From positions 1 to 64,000 of the forward strand of contig JADFIR010000012.1 of assembly GCA_022566535.1 (NCBI GenBank): a DNA stretch of 64,000 nt, in the 5' to 3' direction. The position numbers were made by a program, and so were the translations under genes. The stretch comes from Planctomycetota bacterium (GTDB lineage: Bacteria > Planctomycetota > Phycisphaerae > Phycisphaerales > SM1A02). A model generated the notes under the pieces. The model made no database searches, was not told the DNA's origin, and was given only the letters and a program-made list of their open reading frames with translations. Of the stretch, positions 25,748 through 34,622 are shown in pieces (positions within the stretch are counted from its first letter, which is position 1; every line of letters starts with the position of its first letter).

Positions 25748-26770
25748 CTACTCCGAAAAGACAGTTTCGGTGAAAGACTTCATGACGGCAGCGGCCTCTA
25801 CCACCTTGTCGACTTCGTCAGGCGTCAAAAACACCAGTTTGTCGAGCAATGGCGACCGCTTCACCCTCAGCCGGTCGAGCATCCTCTCCTGCTGCTCGGG
25901 ATCGGTAACCACGACCGCCTTTTGCACCACGTTAGCAACCATCTCAAGGCGTTCGATCGCGTCAGCCATGCTGCCAGATATCTGAACTTCAAAGGGATAC
26001 TGTAGCTTCCCACCGAAATGGACAAATCGCACCCAGAGACAATCAACTTGACGATTCTCCCTGAGGCGGCTCGAGGCGGGCAGAATATCATTGACGCTCG
26101 CGCGCGGCCGAACCTCGAACTGGAAGAACGCGCCAATGATGCCAAGTTTGTGCTCAAGATCATTGTGCGACACCTTGCTCTTTTGGGCAGGAGTGCGCGC
26201 TCGGGCTTCTAACTCTGCCCTGCGCTCCCGCGATCCCGCCTGCGACAGGAAGAATCTCCCCGAAATGAAATCAACGAGCCCAAGTGACCGCAACCAGTCA
26301 ATTCGGAAGCGCAATTGACTACTCAAATGCTGGGGCCTCCAAGAACGCGCCTCTTTGCGCCGCGAACGCATGTGCGCACCCCATCCCTCGCGCAACGCAT
26401 CCCAGGTGGCTGGCTGAATCTGTGCGAGGATAGACAGGATTACATCTACGCCGAAAAAGGTCCGCGAGAAAACCCGGTAGCACTTCTGCGCGCTGTGGGA
26501 GCGGGCGACCTCAGTCCCCCGTTTCGTCAAACGAAAAGCCTTTCCATCGCGCTCTACGAAACCCGTACCGCGCAATAGAACTGAGTAGACCTTCTTGGAA
26601 AAGCTTTCGCTGAGGTCATAGGTGCGCTGCATCCACCCCACTAAATCTGCTGACGCTGATTCGTCCGATGAGACGGCTTGCAAGATCGTGACAAGCGTGT
26701 CGAACTGGGCCTCGATGGGGCCGGCCATCGGATAGCACAGAAGCTTGCCCTCGGGAGCTTTCTCGCGCAT
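25748..26770 (-). CDS. Winged-helix plus PD-(D/E)XK-like protein (cassette gene 2)
   Basis: 340 residues. The first ~100 read like a winged helix (MQRTYDLSESFSKKVYSVLL, then GFVERDGKAFRLTKRGTEVA), and a second helix-rich basic domain follows to about 195. The C-terminal part looks nuclease-like: a helix with E206 (DLEHKLGIIGAFFQFEV), D243 (RQVDCLWVRF), then E261-V-Q263 (YPFEVQISG) and a helix (DAIERLEMVANVV). The usual ExK lysine is Gln, so activity is uncertain. The start is tentative, since neither ATG 26770 nor ATG 26728 has a good ribosome site. The gene lies 14 nt after cassette gene 1 and 4 nt before gene 3. Confidence 0.6.
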   Translation of the reverse strand: MREKAPEGKLLCYPMAGPIEAQFDTLVTILQAVSSDESASADLVGWMQRTYDLSESFSKKVYSVLLRGTGFVERDGKAFRLTKRGTEVARSHSAQKCYRVFSRTFFGVDVILSILAQIQPATWDALREGWGAHMRSRRKEARSWRPQHLSSQLRFRIDWLRSLGLVDFISGRFFLSQAGSRERRAELEARARTPAQKSKVSHNDLEHKLGIIGAFFQFEVRPRASVNDILPASSRLRENRQVDCLWVRFVHFGGKLQYPFEVQISGSMADAIERLEMVANVVQKAVVVTDPEQQERMLDRLRVKRSPLLDKLVFLTPDEVDKVVEAAAVMKSFTETVFSE

Positions 26771-26784
26771 GCTGTAACTCAGAG

Positions 26785-27090
26785 CTAGGCCGAGGCGGGC
26801 AATTCCTCAAATCCTTCAAGCACACCGTGCTGGCGGAAGAACTTTTTCCAGCCACGCCACCGAAAGATACCCTTAGCGGCATCGATCTCCGTCTCGATTG
26901 CGCCAAAATTATCGAGTTCAAGGGTACAGGGTTGAGCATCGGTTTCATCAATGCGGTCACCACGAATGGCCCACTTTGGGAAGAACCACAGATACTCCCT
27001 GATGTACACGTGGCCGTTTCGCAGATTCCCACCGGTGATGGGCACCTTGATCGTGGAGCTGCGCTGCGGTGTCTTTGTCGTTGAACTCAT
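26785..27090 (-). CDS. B3/EcoRII-N-like DNA-binding protein candidate (cassette gene 1)
   Basis: 101 residues. The pattern KVPITGGNLRNGHVYIRE...FFPKWAI...TLELDNFGAIETEID...KGIFRWRGWKKFFRQHGV resembles the small 'GN.rN.hiyl...fFP..aigG...TDIdg.kkiFr.R' domain that I recall from restriction-modification loci, where it takes a B3/EcoRII-N pseudobarrel fold. The recall is from memory and needs a profile search. ATG 27090 has no clear ribosome site; a promoter-like pair lies just upstream. It is the first gene of the cassette. Confidence 0.55.
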   Translation of the reverse strand: MSSTTKTPQRSSTIKVPITGGNLRNGHVYIREYLWFFPKWAIRGDRIDETDAQPCTLELDNFGAIETEIDAAKGIFRWRGWKKFFRQHGVLEGFEELPASA

Positions 27091-27118
27091 GATGCTGTAC
27101 GTTTGCGCATCGACCGTA

Positions 27119-27147
27119 ACCGTATCGTGATGTGGTAAGACTATCAA
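27119..27147 (-). promoter_or_regulatory. Candidate promoter of the nuclease-like cassette
   Basis: On the minus strand, TTGATA (27147-27142), a 17-nt spacer and TACGGT (27124-27119) end 28 nt before the ATG of cassette gene 1. The -35 is good and the -10 weak. Confidence 0.4.
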
Positions 27148-27248
27148 ACCGACTGCCGCACATCAACCTGCCAGCTGTTCGACGTCAACTCCATAGTAAA
27201 CGTGATACCGCCCGGCACCAGGTCGCAACATGCAAATTGGCCACAGCA

Positions 27249-29594
27249 TCAGCGGCGGCGCTTGCCGCGGCGGGGGTGTTTGGAGGTTTTGCGCTTACCT
27301 TTGGCGCGGTCGGGGCGCTGCTTCGACGCAGCTCGCTCAACTTGCTGGGGCAGTTTGGTGAGTTGCAGGTCGAGGTGCCGGGAGGCCAGATCGACGCGCA
27401 GGATCTGGACGGTGACGATGTCGCCGATGCCCAGTGAGGCGCCGCTGCGCTGGGCGACGATTCGGCCGGTCCTCTCGTCGGCGGTCCACCGATCGGCACG
27501 TCCGGCGGACTGGGGCATGTCCTGCATCCGGACCATCCCCTCGACGAGGAACCGCTCGATCGAAACGAACAGCCCATTGCTGGTAATGCCCGTCACGACG
27601 CCGGGGAACTCATCGCCGAGGTGATGCTCGGCGAGGAACTGCATCACCAGGAAGTCGCGCAGCTCGCGTTCCGCCGCGTTGGCTTCGATCTCGGTCTCAC
27701 TACAGTGCCGGCCAAGCTGGATCAACTGGGCCTCGTCAGCCACGCGATCGTCATCGGCGAGTCGCTTGCCAAGCTCACCGCGCCTTCGCCCGCCGGGGAT
27801 GGTTCTCCCGTTGTCGGTCGCGTCCAGATACGCCTCGATGGCGCGATGCAGCGAGAGATCGGGATACCGGCGGATGGGGCTGGTGAAGTGGGCGTAGTGG
27901 TCTGAGGCCAGCGCAAAGTGGCCGATCATCGCCGGGCTGTACGAAGCCTTGGCGAGTGTTCGCAGGACGGCGAGATGGATAGCCCGGGCTGCGGGGGTGT
28001 CGCGGGTTGCGTCGAGCAGGTGCTGAAGATCGCGTCTCGTCGGCTCATCGGGAAGACCCAGGCCCGCGCCCCGCGCGTACATGCGCAGCTCCTGGATGTC
28101 GCCGGGAACGGGATCAGGGTGGATGCGCCGCAGGATCGGCACATCCAGGGCATCGAACGTGCGTGCGACCGCTTCATTCGCCTCCACCATGAACATCTCG
28201 ATGATTGTGTGGGTGAACGCGCCATCCTCGGGCACCGCGTCGATCACATGCCCGGCCTCGCCAAAGACCAGCTCCACCTCCGGAAGATCGAGCACGATCA
28301 TGCCGTCGCTCAACCGACGTTTTCGAAGAATGCGGGCCAGCGTATCACATCGCCGAAGGCTGTCGATCAACTCATTGCTATAGCGAGGCTCGCCGCGGGT
28401 GTGCTTGCGGGCCTGGTCACGCTCACCGTCGATCAAGGCCTGCGCCTCGAGGTAGGTCAGCCGCTTCCTGGACGTGATGATCGTCCAGGCCAGACGTTGA
28501 TGCATGACCTTGCCCCGGCCGTCGAAGGTGATGAACACCGACTTGGTGAATCGCCCAACACCTTCCTGGAGCGAACACACTCCGTTGGAGAGGGCCTCGG
28601 GCAGCATGGGGATGACCAGTCGGGGCAGATAGATGCTGTTGCCGCGCTCCTTCGCTTCCTCGTCGATGGCAGTACCGGGGCGGACGAAATGCGCCACGTC
28701 GGCAATGTGCACGCCGAGCGTCCATTCGTCTTGCTGGGCGTCGTAGGTAATGGAGATCGCGTCGTCAAAATCATTCGCATCCGGCGGATCAATGGTGAAC
28801 GTGAACGTGTTAGTGAGGTCTTCGCGTTCGGGCCGCCGGCCGTTCGTCCGGGCGTCGAAGGCTTGGGCTGCCGATGCGGCCTGATCGATGGCCGATGCGG
28901 GAAACTCGGTCCGGAGACCGTGGGCCACGATGACCGCCTCGGTCTCGACGTCAGGCCGCCCGGCCTCGCCAAGCACCCGGACAATGACGCCTTCAGAGAC
29001 GTAATGCTCCTGCGGGTAGTGCAGCAGCTCGATCACCACCTTGTCGCCGGCGGTGGCGTTCTTCGCGTGCGGGTCGCGGATCAACACCGGCTCGTGGAGT
29101 GATCGGCCGTCGGGCTCGACGAACCATTGCCCGCCACGGTGAAACAACGCCCCGACGAAGTGATCTCGTCCTCGCTGGACCACCTCGATGATCTGCCCGA
29201 TGTAGGGGCTGCGGCCGGAGCGGCTCTTGCCGCGCCAAGCCTGTCGGATCACCTTGGCCCGCACCCGATCACCAGAGATAGCGTCGCGTGCCCTGCCCGC
29301 AGGGATAAAAAGATCGCCATCGCGGTACGAATCGTCGGGAACCACAAATCCGAACCCTCTGGCGTTGAGGCGGAAGCTACCGATCACTTCGTCCGGATAA
29401 CTCGGCAGCTGAATGAGCCCATCACGATTGATCTCGATGCGGCGTAGCTCGACGAGCTGCTCGATCGCCGCCTGGAACGCGGTCTGATCCTGCGGCTGCG
29501 TTTGCAAGTCGCGCGCCGTCTGCTTGACCGTGGATGGCCGATAGTTTGAGTGGGCCAGGTGTTTGAGAATTCGACTAGTGAAGCGCAGTGGCAT
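27249..29594 (-). CDS. rnr: Ribonuclease R (RNase II family)
   Basis: A 3'-5' exoribonuclease that degrades structured RNA. 781 residues. Layout: N-terminal helix-turn region (residues 1-60), cold-shock/OB domains (about 70-230), and the RNB catalytic domain beginning at TIDPPDANDFDDAI with D269, D272, D275, D277 and D278 as metal ligands. A C-terminal S1 domain (GVVTGITSNGLFVSIERFLV) follows, then a Lys/Arg-rich tail ending KTSKHPRRGKRRR, as in RNase R rather than RNase II. ATG 29594 gives the usual N-terminus. It is upstream of the nuclease-like cassette on the same strand, 160 nt apart. Confidence 0.95.
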   Translation of the reverse strand: MPLRFTSRILKHLAHSNYRPSTVKQTARDLQTQPQDQTAFQAAIEQLVELRRIEINRDGLIQLPSYPDEVIGSFRLNARGFGFVVPDDSYRDGDLFIPAGRARDAISGDRVRAKVIRQAWRGKSRSGRSPYIGQIIEVVQRGRDHFVGALFHRGGQWFVEPDGRSLHEPVLIRDPHAKNATAGDKVVIELLHYPQEHYVSEGVIVRVLGEAGRPDVETEAVIVAHGLRTEFPASAIDQAASAAQAFDARTNGRRPEREDLTNTFTFTIDPPDANDFDDAISITYDAQQDEWTLGVHIADVAHFVRPGTAIDEEAKERGNSIYLPRLVIPMLPEALSNGVCSLQEGVGRFTKSVFITFDGRGKVMHQRLAWTIITSRKRLTYLEAQALIDGERDQARKHTRGEPRYSNELIDSLRRCDTLARILRKRRLSDGMIVLDLPEVELVFGEAGHVIDAVPEDGAFTHTIIEMFMVEANEAVARTFDALDVPILRRIHPDPVPGDIQELRMYARGAGLGLPDEPTRRDLQHLLDATRDTPAARAIHLAVLRTLAKASYSPAMIGHFALASDHYAHFTSPIRRYPDLSLHRAIEAYLDATDNGRTIPGGRRRGELGKRLADDDRVADEAQLIQLGRHCSETEIEANAAERELRDFLVMQFLAEHHLGDEFPGVVTGITSNGLFVSIERFLVEGMVRMQDMPQSAGRADRWTADERTGRIVAQRSGASLGIGDIVTVQILRVDLASRHLDLQLTKLPQQVERAASKQRPDRAKGKRKTSKHPRRGKRRR

Positions 29595-29624
29595 GTGGCA
29601 ATAGGCTCTTAGGTTGGCCGGTCA

Positions 29625-29676
29625 GGCACGACGGTAGGTTGGGGCGTTAAACGAGGCAAACCTGGACGGTCGTGCC
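29625..29676. promoter_or_regulatory. Long inverted repeat between rnr and a divergent gene
   Basis: Arms GGCACGAC (29625-29632) and GTCGTGCC (29669-29676) enclose a second pair AGGTT/AACCT. It lies in the rnr upstream region, shared with the divergent secreted-protein gene, so it could be an operator or a 5'-UTR hairpin. A further hairpin (GGTTTTCC with GGGGAAACC, 29745-29782) stands before the divergent gene. Confidence 0.4.
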
Positions 29677-29814
29677 GGGTGAAATGTGCTTCGATTTGCA
29701 GACTCAGCCGTGCATCCGGCCGGAAATGTGGCAAGGTTCAAGAGGGTTTTCCAGGGCCATGGCACAGCGCCATGGGGAAACCTCGATCCTTGCAACATGG
29801 AGAGCACGAAGAAA

Positions 29815-30243
29815 ATGAAGAAGATGAAATCACACCTGCGGGTGTTGGTGATCGTGGCGGTGGGGGCAACGGCCATCGTCATCACGACGGGCGCCGCCGG
29901 CCGCGGCCAGCAGATGACGACCTCGGGGGCCGATGTCCGCGGGTTTGTTGTACCGGCCGTACAGATCATCAGTTTCGACGACACGGTGGGAATGCTCGAC
30001 ACAGCAACCGGCGCCATCTACCGCCTCCGCGGTAATTTGGATAACCCCAGCGTTCGGAACACCTGGGAGCTGCGCGTCGGGCCGGTCAAAGCGGCAACCT
30101 CCGGCCTGCTGGAGATTCAACGACCCACGTTCAACAATCCCGATGCGATCTTCCTGGTGGACATTGTCGCTGGCAAGACATGGATCCTCCAGCGTCGCGC
30201 GAGCTCCAATGGGACGTGGGATCCCGTCGAGATCTATCGATAG
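29815..30243 (+). CDS. Secreted protein of unknown function
   Basis: 142 residues. The signal peptide (MKKMKSHLRVLVIVAVGATA, then IVITTGAAG) is clear. The mature part (GFVVPAVQIISFDDTVGMLD, then TGAIYRLRGNL and KTWILQRRASSNGTWDPVE) is a compact beta-rich domain seen in many planctomycetal exported proteins, with no function known to me. GGAGAG lies 10 nt before ATG 29815. An upstream in-frame ATG at 29797 would overlap that site. Confidence 0.7.
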   Translation: MKKMKSHLRVLVIVAVGATAIVITTGAAGRGQQMTTSGADVRGFVVPAVQIISFDDTVGMLDTATGAIYRLRGNLDNPSVRNTWELRVGPVKAATSGLLEIQRPTFNNPDAIFLVDIVAGKTWILQRRASSNGTWDPVEIYR

Positions 30244-30279
30244 GAAACTGCCGGCTGTTGGCAGACCGGCGGCTCTCCT

Positions 30280-30618
30280 TCAATCAGTGTCTTTGCTCTG
30301 CGAACCGCCGGAGGATTGCGACGAGCTCGACGAGTCGCTTGACTTCGCCTTGGACTTGGCCGCCTTGTCATCCTTCTTGGGCGTCTTGCCCTGGGCCGCC
30401 TTCTTCTCGGCCTCGGCCGCCTTCTTGTAGGACTCGCTTCGATAGTCGGTTTCGTGGAAGCCGCTGCCTTTGAAGATGACGCCGGCCCCGGTGCCGATGA
30501 GGCGTTTGAGCCTGGGCTTCCCGCACTTAGGGCACTTGCGCTTGACCCGGTCGGTCATGGATTGGAATAGTTCGAACTCATGATTACAGGCATCACAAAC
30601 ATAATCATACGTGGGCAT
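30280..30618 (-). CDS. FmdB-family zinc-ribbon protein
   Basis: 112 residues. The FmdB/CxxC_CxxC_SSSS family N-terminus is complete: MPTYDYVCDACNHEFELFQS, then KCPKCGKPRLKRLIG and FKGSGFHETDY. The C-terminus is a low-complexity Lys/Ser-rich tail. The family is called 'regulatory', but its role is unproven. ATG 30618 has GGGAG 7 nt upstream. It lies directly after grpE, so it is the last gene of the chaperone locus. Confidence 0.85.
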   Translation of the reverse strand: MPTYDYVCDACNHEFELFQSMTDRVKRKCPKCGKPRLKRLIGTGAGVIFKGSGFHETDYRSESYKKAAEAEKKAAQGKTPKKDDKAAKSKAKSSDSSSSSQSSGGSQSKDTD

Positions 30619-30620
30619 TG

Positions 30621-31232
30621 TCACTCCCCCTCATCGTGGGCCGCGGCGACCGCAACCTTGGCCGGGCGGAGGACCTGATCGCCCATTGCGTAGCCCGGCT
30701 GAAGGACGGAGACAATATGGTTGGGCGCAATGCCCTCGGCCGGCTGCCGCATCACCGCCTCGTGTCGGTTCGGGTCGAACTCGTCGCCAACCACCGGCTC
30801 GATCCGCTGCACTCCCTGACTCTCCAATGCCTTGACCAGCTCGCACTGTGTGATCCGTACGCCGCCGAGAAGCTGCTCGACGGTGGTTTGCTCGGCGTCT
30901 TGATCTAGCGCCAAGTCGAGATGATCGAGCACACCGAGCATCGACCTGACCACCCGGGCGGCACCGGTTTCGGCGGCGCGGTGTTCATTCTCGACCGCCC
31001 GGCGTTGGAAATTGGCAAAATCCGCCAACGCACGCTGCCGAGCAGCGATCGCGTCCTCGAGCTCGACTTGGAGTTGCTCCGCCAAAGCCGAGGGGTCTTG
31101 GGGAGCATCGACCTCATCGGCGGATGCCTCCTGGGCCACCTCCGGTGTACCCTCCGCCGGCGCCTGCTTTGTTGTGCTGGCATTGGTAACCCGTCCGGGC
31201 GTCTTCGGTTGATGAGCATTTCGCTTCGGCAT
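30621..31232 (-). CDS. grpE: Nucleotide exchange factor GrpE
   Basis: Releases ADP from DnaK. 203 residues: an acidic, disordered first 45, then the long coiled coil (LAEQLQVELEDAIAARQRAL) and the C-terminal beta wing with the signature VKALESQGVQRIEP...FDPNRHEAVM and VLQPGYAMGDQVLRPAKVAV. Downstream of dnaJ by 24 nt and upstream of the FmdB gene by 2 nt. dnaK itself is not in the window. Confidence 0.95.
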   Translation of the reverse strand: MPKRNAHQPKTPGRVTNASTTKQAPAEGTPEVAQEASADEVDAPQDPSALAEQLQVELEDAIAARQRALADFANFQRRAVENEHRAAETGAARVVRSMLGVLDHLDLALDQDAEQTTVEQLLGGVRITQCELVKALESQGVQRIEPVVGDEFDPNRHEAVMRQPAEGIAPNHIVSVLQPGYAMGDQVLRPAKVAVAAAHDEGE

Positions 31233-31256
31233 CTGTAGTGCATCGCCTCCGCAGGA

Positions 31257-32402
31257 TTAGGTTCCGGACACCGCGTCCTTGATTTTGGTCCACATCGATG
31301 GGCTCCCCGCGCCGACGTCTAGTTTCTCCGTCTTGGCGTACTCCCGCAGCAGGTTCTTCTGACCGTCGCTGAGCTTGCTGGGAACAACCAGTTGCACCAC
31401 CACCACTAGGTCGCCCCGCTTGGGGGAGCGCAAGTTCGGAAGCCCGCGCTGGGGTAGACGAAACAATGCGCCGTGCTGGGTGCCCGGCGGAATGCTCAGC
31501 GACGCCGGCCCATCGAGCGATGGAATATCCACCTGGGCCCCCAAGGCGGCTTGTGTGAACGCAATGGGCACCGCCACCAGCAGATGGTCGCCGTCGCGCT
31601 CAAACTGCGAATGTTGGCGTACTCGCACAACCACCTGAAGATCACCACGAATGCCTCGGCCGCTGGGGCTGATCTCCGCCAAGGGCGGCTCACCTTCGCC
31701 AGCCACGCGCACAGCCTGTTGGGCGTGGATGCCCGGCGGAATCTTCACCCTCAGCTTCCGCTTGATCGATACCCGCCCGGAGCCGTGGCAGTCGGGACAC
31801 TTCTCGGCGATGATGGTGCCTCGGCCTTGACATTGCCGGCAAGTGGTCACCATGCGGAACATGCCGCCAAAGCCGGCCTGGACCACCTGGCCGCTTCCGG
31901 CGCAGGTGGGACACGCTTGTGGCTTGGTTCCGGGTTTGGCCCCCTCGCCGCCGCAGGTCTTACATATGTCCAGCCGCTTGAACTCCACATCGCGACTGGT
32001 GCCGGCGAGCACTTCGTCCAAGGTCACTTCAACCTCAGTCTCCAGGTCGTAGCCGCGAGGAACGCCGCCACGCCTCCGGCCGCGACCGCCGGTCCCGATG
32101 CCCCCGAAGATCTCCTCGAACATCGAGAAGATGTCTTGGGCGTTCATCGAGCTGAAATCGTGGCCTGGGGTGGACCGCAACCCGCTGTGGCCATAGCGAT
32201 CGTAAATCGTGCGGCGCTCAGGGTCGCAGAGCACCTCGTAGGATTCCGCGCACTCCTTGAACTTCGCCTCCGCCTCGGGATCGCCCGGGTTGCGATCGGG
32301 ATGATACTTCATCGCCAGCCGCCGATAGGCGCGCTTGATCTCATTATCCGAGGCATTGCTCGGCACGCCAAGGATCTCGTAGTAGTCGCGCGTCGTGGGC
32401 AT
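31257..32402 (-). CDS. dnaJ: Chaperone protein DnaJ
   Basis: 381 residues in standard order: J domain (residues 1-70) with HPD at 34-36, a Gly/Phe-rich linker ([14 protein letters not shown]), four CxxCxGxG zinc motifs ([32 protein letters not shown]) and a C-terminal substrate-binding region. It stimulates DnaK ATPase. The gene follows groEL copy 2 and precedes grpE on the same strand. Confidence 0.97.
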   Translation of the reverse strand: MPTTRDYYEILGVPSNASDNEIKRAYRRLAMKYHPDRNPGDPEAEAKFKECAESYEVLCDPERRTIYDRYGHSGLRSTPGHDFSSMNAQDIFSMFEEIFGGIGTGGRGRRRGGVPRGYDLETEVEVTLDEVLAGTSRDVEFKRLDICKTCGGEGAKPGTKPQACPTCAGSGQVVQAGFGGMFRMVTTCRQCQGRGTIIAEKCPDCHGSGRVSIKRKLRVKIPPGIHAQQAVRVAGEGEPPLAEISPSGRGIRGDLQVVVRVRQHSQFERDGDHLLVAVPIAFTQAALGAQVDIPSLDGPASLSIPPGTQHGALFRLPQRGLPNLRSPKRGDLVVVVQLVVPSKLSDGQKNLLREYAKTEKLDVGAGSPSMWTKIKDAVSGT

Positions 32403-32412
32403 GACCAGGGTT

Positions 32413-32434
32413 CAGGAGTCAGGAGTTAGGAGTC
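32413..32434 (+). repeat. Heptamer tandem repeat AGGAGTC/T x3
   Basis: Units AGGAGTC-AGGAGTT-AGGAGTC lie just upstream of dnaJ. The unit differs from AGGCATT and AGGCTTG elsewhere but keeps the 7-nt period and the AGG start. Confidence 0.85.
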
Positions 32435-32601
32435 GGAATGTCCGCAGGATTCTTGACCCGCGGACGACCGATCTCTACCTGCACCCTTAGCGGGCTGTAC
32501 GAGGCGCCTCCCCAAAGCATCAAGGACCGAGTGTTAAGGATTGACACGGTCGCCACCACCCTCAACGCCTCGGTCCTCGGCCCTCCGGCACAGACACCGG
32601 A

Positions 32602-34215
32602 TCAGCATACAGCCTCTTCGACCGGATCCTCATCGTCCTTGAGTTCGGTGACGATCACATCAGTGGTCAACATCAGCCCGGCAACCGACGCGGCACTCTG
32701 AAGCGCGGTGCGAGCGACCAGGGCCGGGTCGATGATGCCGGAAGTGACCAGGTTCTCATACTCGCCGGTCTCGGCGTTGAAGCCGAAGCCGCCGGTACCC
32801 TCTTTGATCTTTTCGACGACAATATCACCGTCGAAGCCGGCGTTGGTTGCGATCTGCCAGGTCGGGGCCTCCAGGACCCCCGCGACGATGTCGAAGCCGA
32901 GTTTCTCATCGCCACGAGCCTTTCGGCGGGCGTCCTGCACGGCGCTGATTGTGCGCAGGAAGACCACCCCTCCACCGGGAACGTAACCTTCCTTCGCGGC
33001 CGATCTCGTGGCGTTGAGCGCATCCTCGACGCGATCCTTGCGCTCCTTCATCTCGATCTCGGTGGCGGCGCCCACGTTGATCACCGCCACTCCGCTGATC
33101 AGCTTCGCCAGCCGTTCCTGGAGCTTCTCACGGTCGTAGTCGCTGGTGGACTTATCGTACTGCGCGCGAATTTGATTCGCCCGGGCTTCGATGTCCTTCT
33201 TCTTTCCGGCACCTCGGATGATCGTCGTGTCGTCTTTGGTCACGGTGACCTTCTGTGCCCGTCCCAGTTCGGACAGCTCGATGTCCTCCAGGTTACGGCC
33301 GATGTCTTCGGAGAAGAAGGCGCCGCCGGTCAGCGTCGCGATGTCGCCGAGCAGCGCCTTGCGCCGATCGCCGAACCCAGGCGCTTTGACGGCACAGACC
33401 TGGATCACGCCGCGGAGGCGATTGACCACCAGCGCCGCCAGGGCCTCGCTCTCGACGTCCTCGGAAATGATCAGGATGGGTTTGCCGGAGGTCGCCACCT
33501 TGTTGAGCAGCGGCAGGAAGTCCGCCAGGTTGGCGATCTTCTTCTCGTGAATGAGGATGTTGACATCCTCCAGGACACACTCGGCCTTCTTGGGGTCTGT
33601 CATGAAGTAGGGGCTGAGGTATCCCTTATCGAAGGCCATGCCTTCGACGTAGTCGAGCGTGATTTCGGCAGTCTTGCCTTCCTCGACCTCGACGACGCCT
33701 TCGGAGCCTACCTTGTGGATGGCCTCGGCAATCAACTGGCCAATCTCTGCGTCGTTGTTTGCGGACACCGTGGCGACCTTGCGCAGATCGTCGCGGCCTG
33801 CACACTTGGTGGCCAGGTCGTTGATGGTATCACTGACGACCCGAACCGCGTCGTTGATGCCGCGCTGCACGGCCACCGCGTTGGCGCCGGAGATGACATG
33901 TCGCAAGCCCTGTCGGTAAATCGCCCTGGCCAGGACAACCGCCGTCGTCGTGCCGTCGCCCGCCTCGTCTGCGACCTTCTTGGCGACCTCATTCACCATT
34001 TTGGCCCCGACATTCTCAAAGGGCTGAGGCAGCTCGATCTCCTTGGCAACGTTGACGCCGTCTTTGGTGACAGCGGGGCCACCGAACGACTTCTGCACGA
34101 GCACATGCCGGCCGGTCGGACCCATCGTCAGGCCGACGGCTCGCGCGATCTGTTGCACCCCCTGCTCGAAGTCCTGGCGGGCCGACGTGTCGAATTTTAG
34201 TTGTTTGGTAGACAT
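32602..34215 (-). CDS. groEL2: GroEL paralogue lacking the GGM tail
   Basis: 537 residues. The chaperonin core is intact: [34 protein letters not shown] (ATP site), [14 protein letters not shown], and [10 protein letters not shown]. The C-terminus ends [12 protein letters not shown] instead of the Gly-Gly-Met repeat of the other copy, and the equatorial start region differs ([13 protein letters not shown]). Such divergent second GroELs often serve special substrates. It is encoded after groES with its own 5' spacer, so it is probably co-transcribed with the locus. Confidence 0.93.
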   Translation of the reverse strand: MSTKQLKFDTSARQDFEQGVQQIARAVGLTMGPTGRHVLVQKSFGGPAVTKDGVNVAKEIELPQPFENVGAKMVNEVAKKVADEAGDGTTTAVVLARAIYRQGLRHVISGANAVAVQRGINDAVRVVSDTINDLATKCAGRDDLRKVATVSANNDAEIGQLIAEAIHKVGSEGVVEVEEGKTAEITLDYVEGMAFDKGYLSPYFMTDPKKAECVLEDVNILIHEKKIANLADFLPLLNKVATSGKPILIISEDVESEALAALVVNRLRGVIQVCAVKAPGFGDRRKALLGDIATLTGGAFFSEDIGRNLEDIELSELGRAQKVTVTKDDTTIIRGAGKKKDIEARANQIRAQYDKSTSDYDREKLQERLAKLISGVAVINVGAATEIEMKERKDRVEDALNATRSAAKEGYVPGGGVVFLRTISAVQDARRKARGDEKLGFDIVAGVLEAPTWQIATNAGFDGDIVVEKIKEGTGGFGFNAETGEYENLVTSGIIDPALVARTALQSAASVAGLMLTTDVIVTELKDDEDPVEEAVC

Positions 34216-34234
34216 GGTTGTTGACCCTCAGCAC

Positions 34235-34287
34235 GTTTAGCCGTCGCTCGAAGAACGACGCGGGGGTCTGCGAGTGAGCGGCTAAAC
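34235..34287. repeat. GTTTAGCCG...CGGCTAAAC element, copy 3
   Basis: The outer 9-bp arms are identical to copy 1 (15124-15180). One inner hairpin remains (CGTCG...CGACG) and the second is degenerate. It lies in the 80-nt gap between groES and groEL copy 2, where it could reduce read-through or stabilise the groES message. Confidence 0.8.
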
Positions 34288-34295
34288 AGGACCAT

Positions 34296-34586
34296 TTACT
34301 TTTCGATCACGCCCAGCAATTCGCTTTCCCGCATGATCATGTGGGTGACGTTCTTGATCTCGATCTCGGTCCCGGCGTACTTGCCGAAAACGACGGTGTC
34401 GCCCTTCCGCACGGAAGGCTTGACCCGTTCGCCGTTGTCCAGCAACTTGCCCGGCCCGACTGCGATCACCTTGCCTTGGATGGGCTTCTCTTTGGCTGAC
34501 TCCGGCAAGTAGATCCCGGATTCGGTCTTCTTGTCCGGGTCAGAAGGCTTGATCAGAACACGATCTTCAAGAGGTTTGACGGACAT
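34296..34586 (-). CDS. groES: Co-chaperonin GroES
   Basis: 96 residues, the exact family length. The start VKPLEDRVLIKPSD, the mobile loop (DKKTESGIYLPESAKEKP), and the end DTVVFGKYAGTEIEI are standard. It lies between groEL copy 1 (upstream) and groEL copy 2 (downstream), unusual because groES normally comes first. GGAG lies upstream of the ATG. Confidence 0.97.
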   Translation of the reverse strand: MSVKPLEDRVLIKPSDPDKKTESGIYLPESAKEKPIQGKVIAVGPGKLLDNGERVKPSVRKGDTVVFGKYAGTEIEIKNVTHMIMRESELLGVIEK

Positions 34587-34622
34587 TGGTCGAAATCTCC
34601 ATCCAGTTGATCTTCCAAATCT

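Noticed and set aside
27918..29102. Open frame antisense to rnr (394 codons)
   Set aside because: Low-complexity His/Gly/Arg-rich shadow of RNase R, as expected at this G+C.
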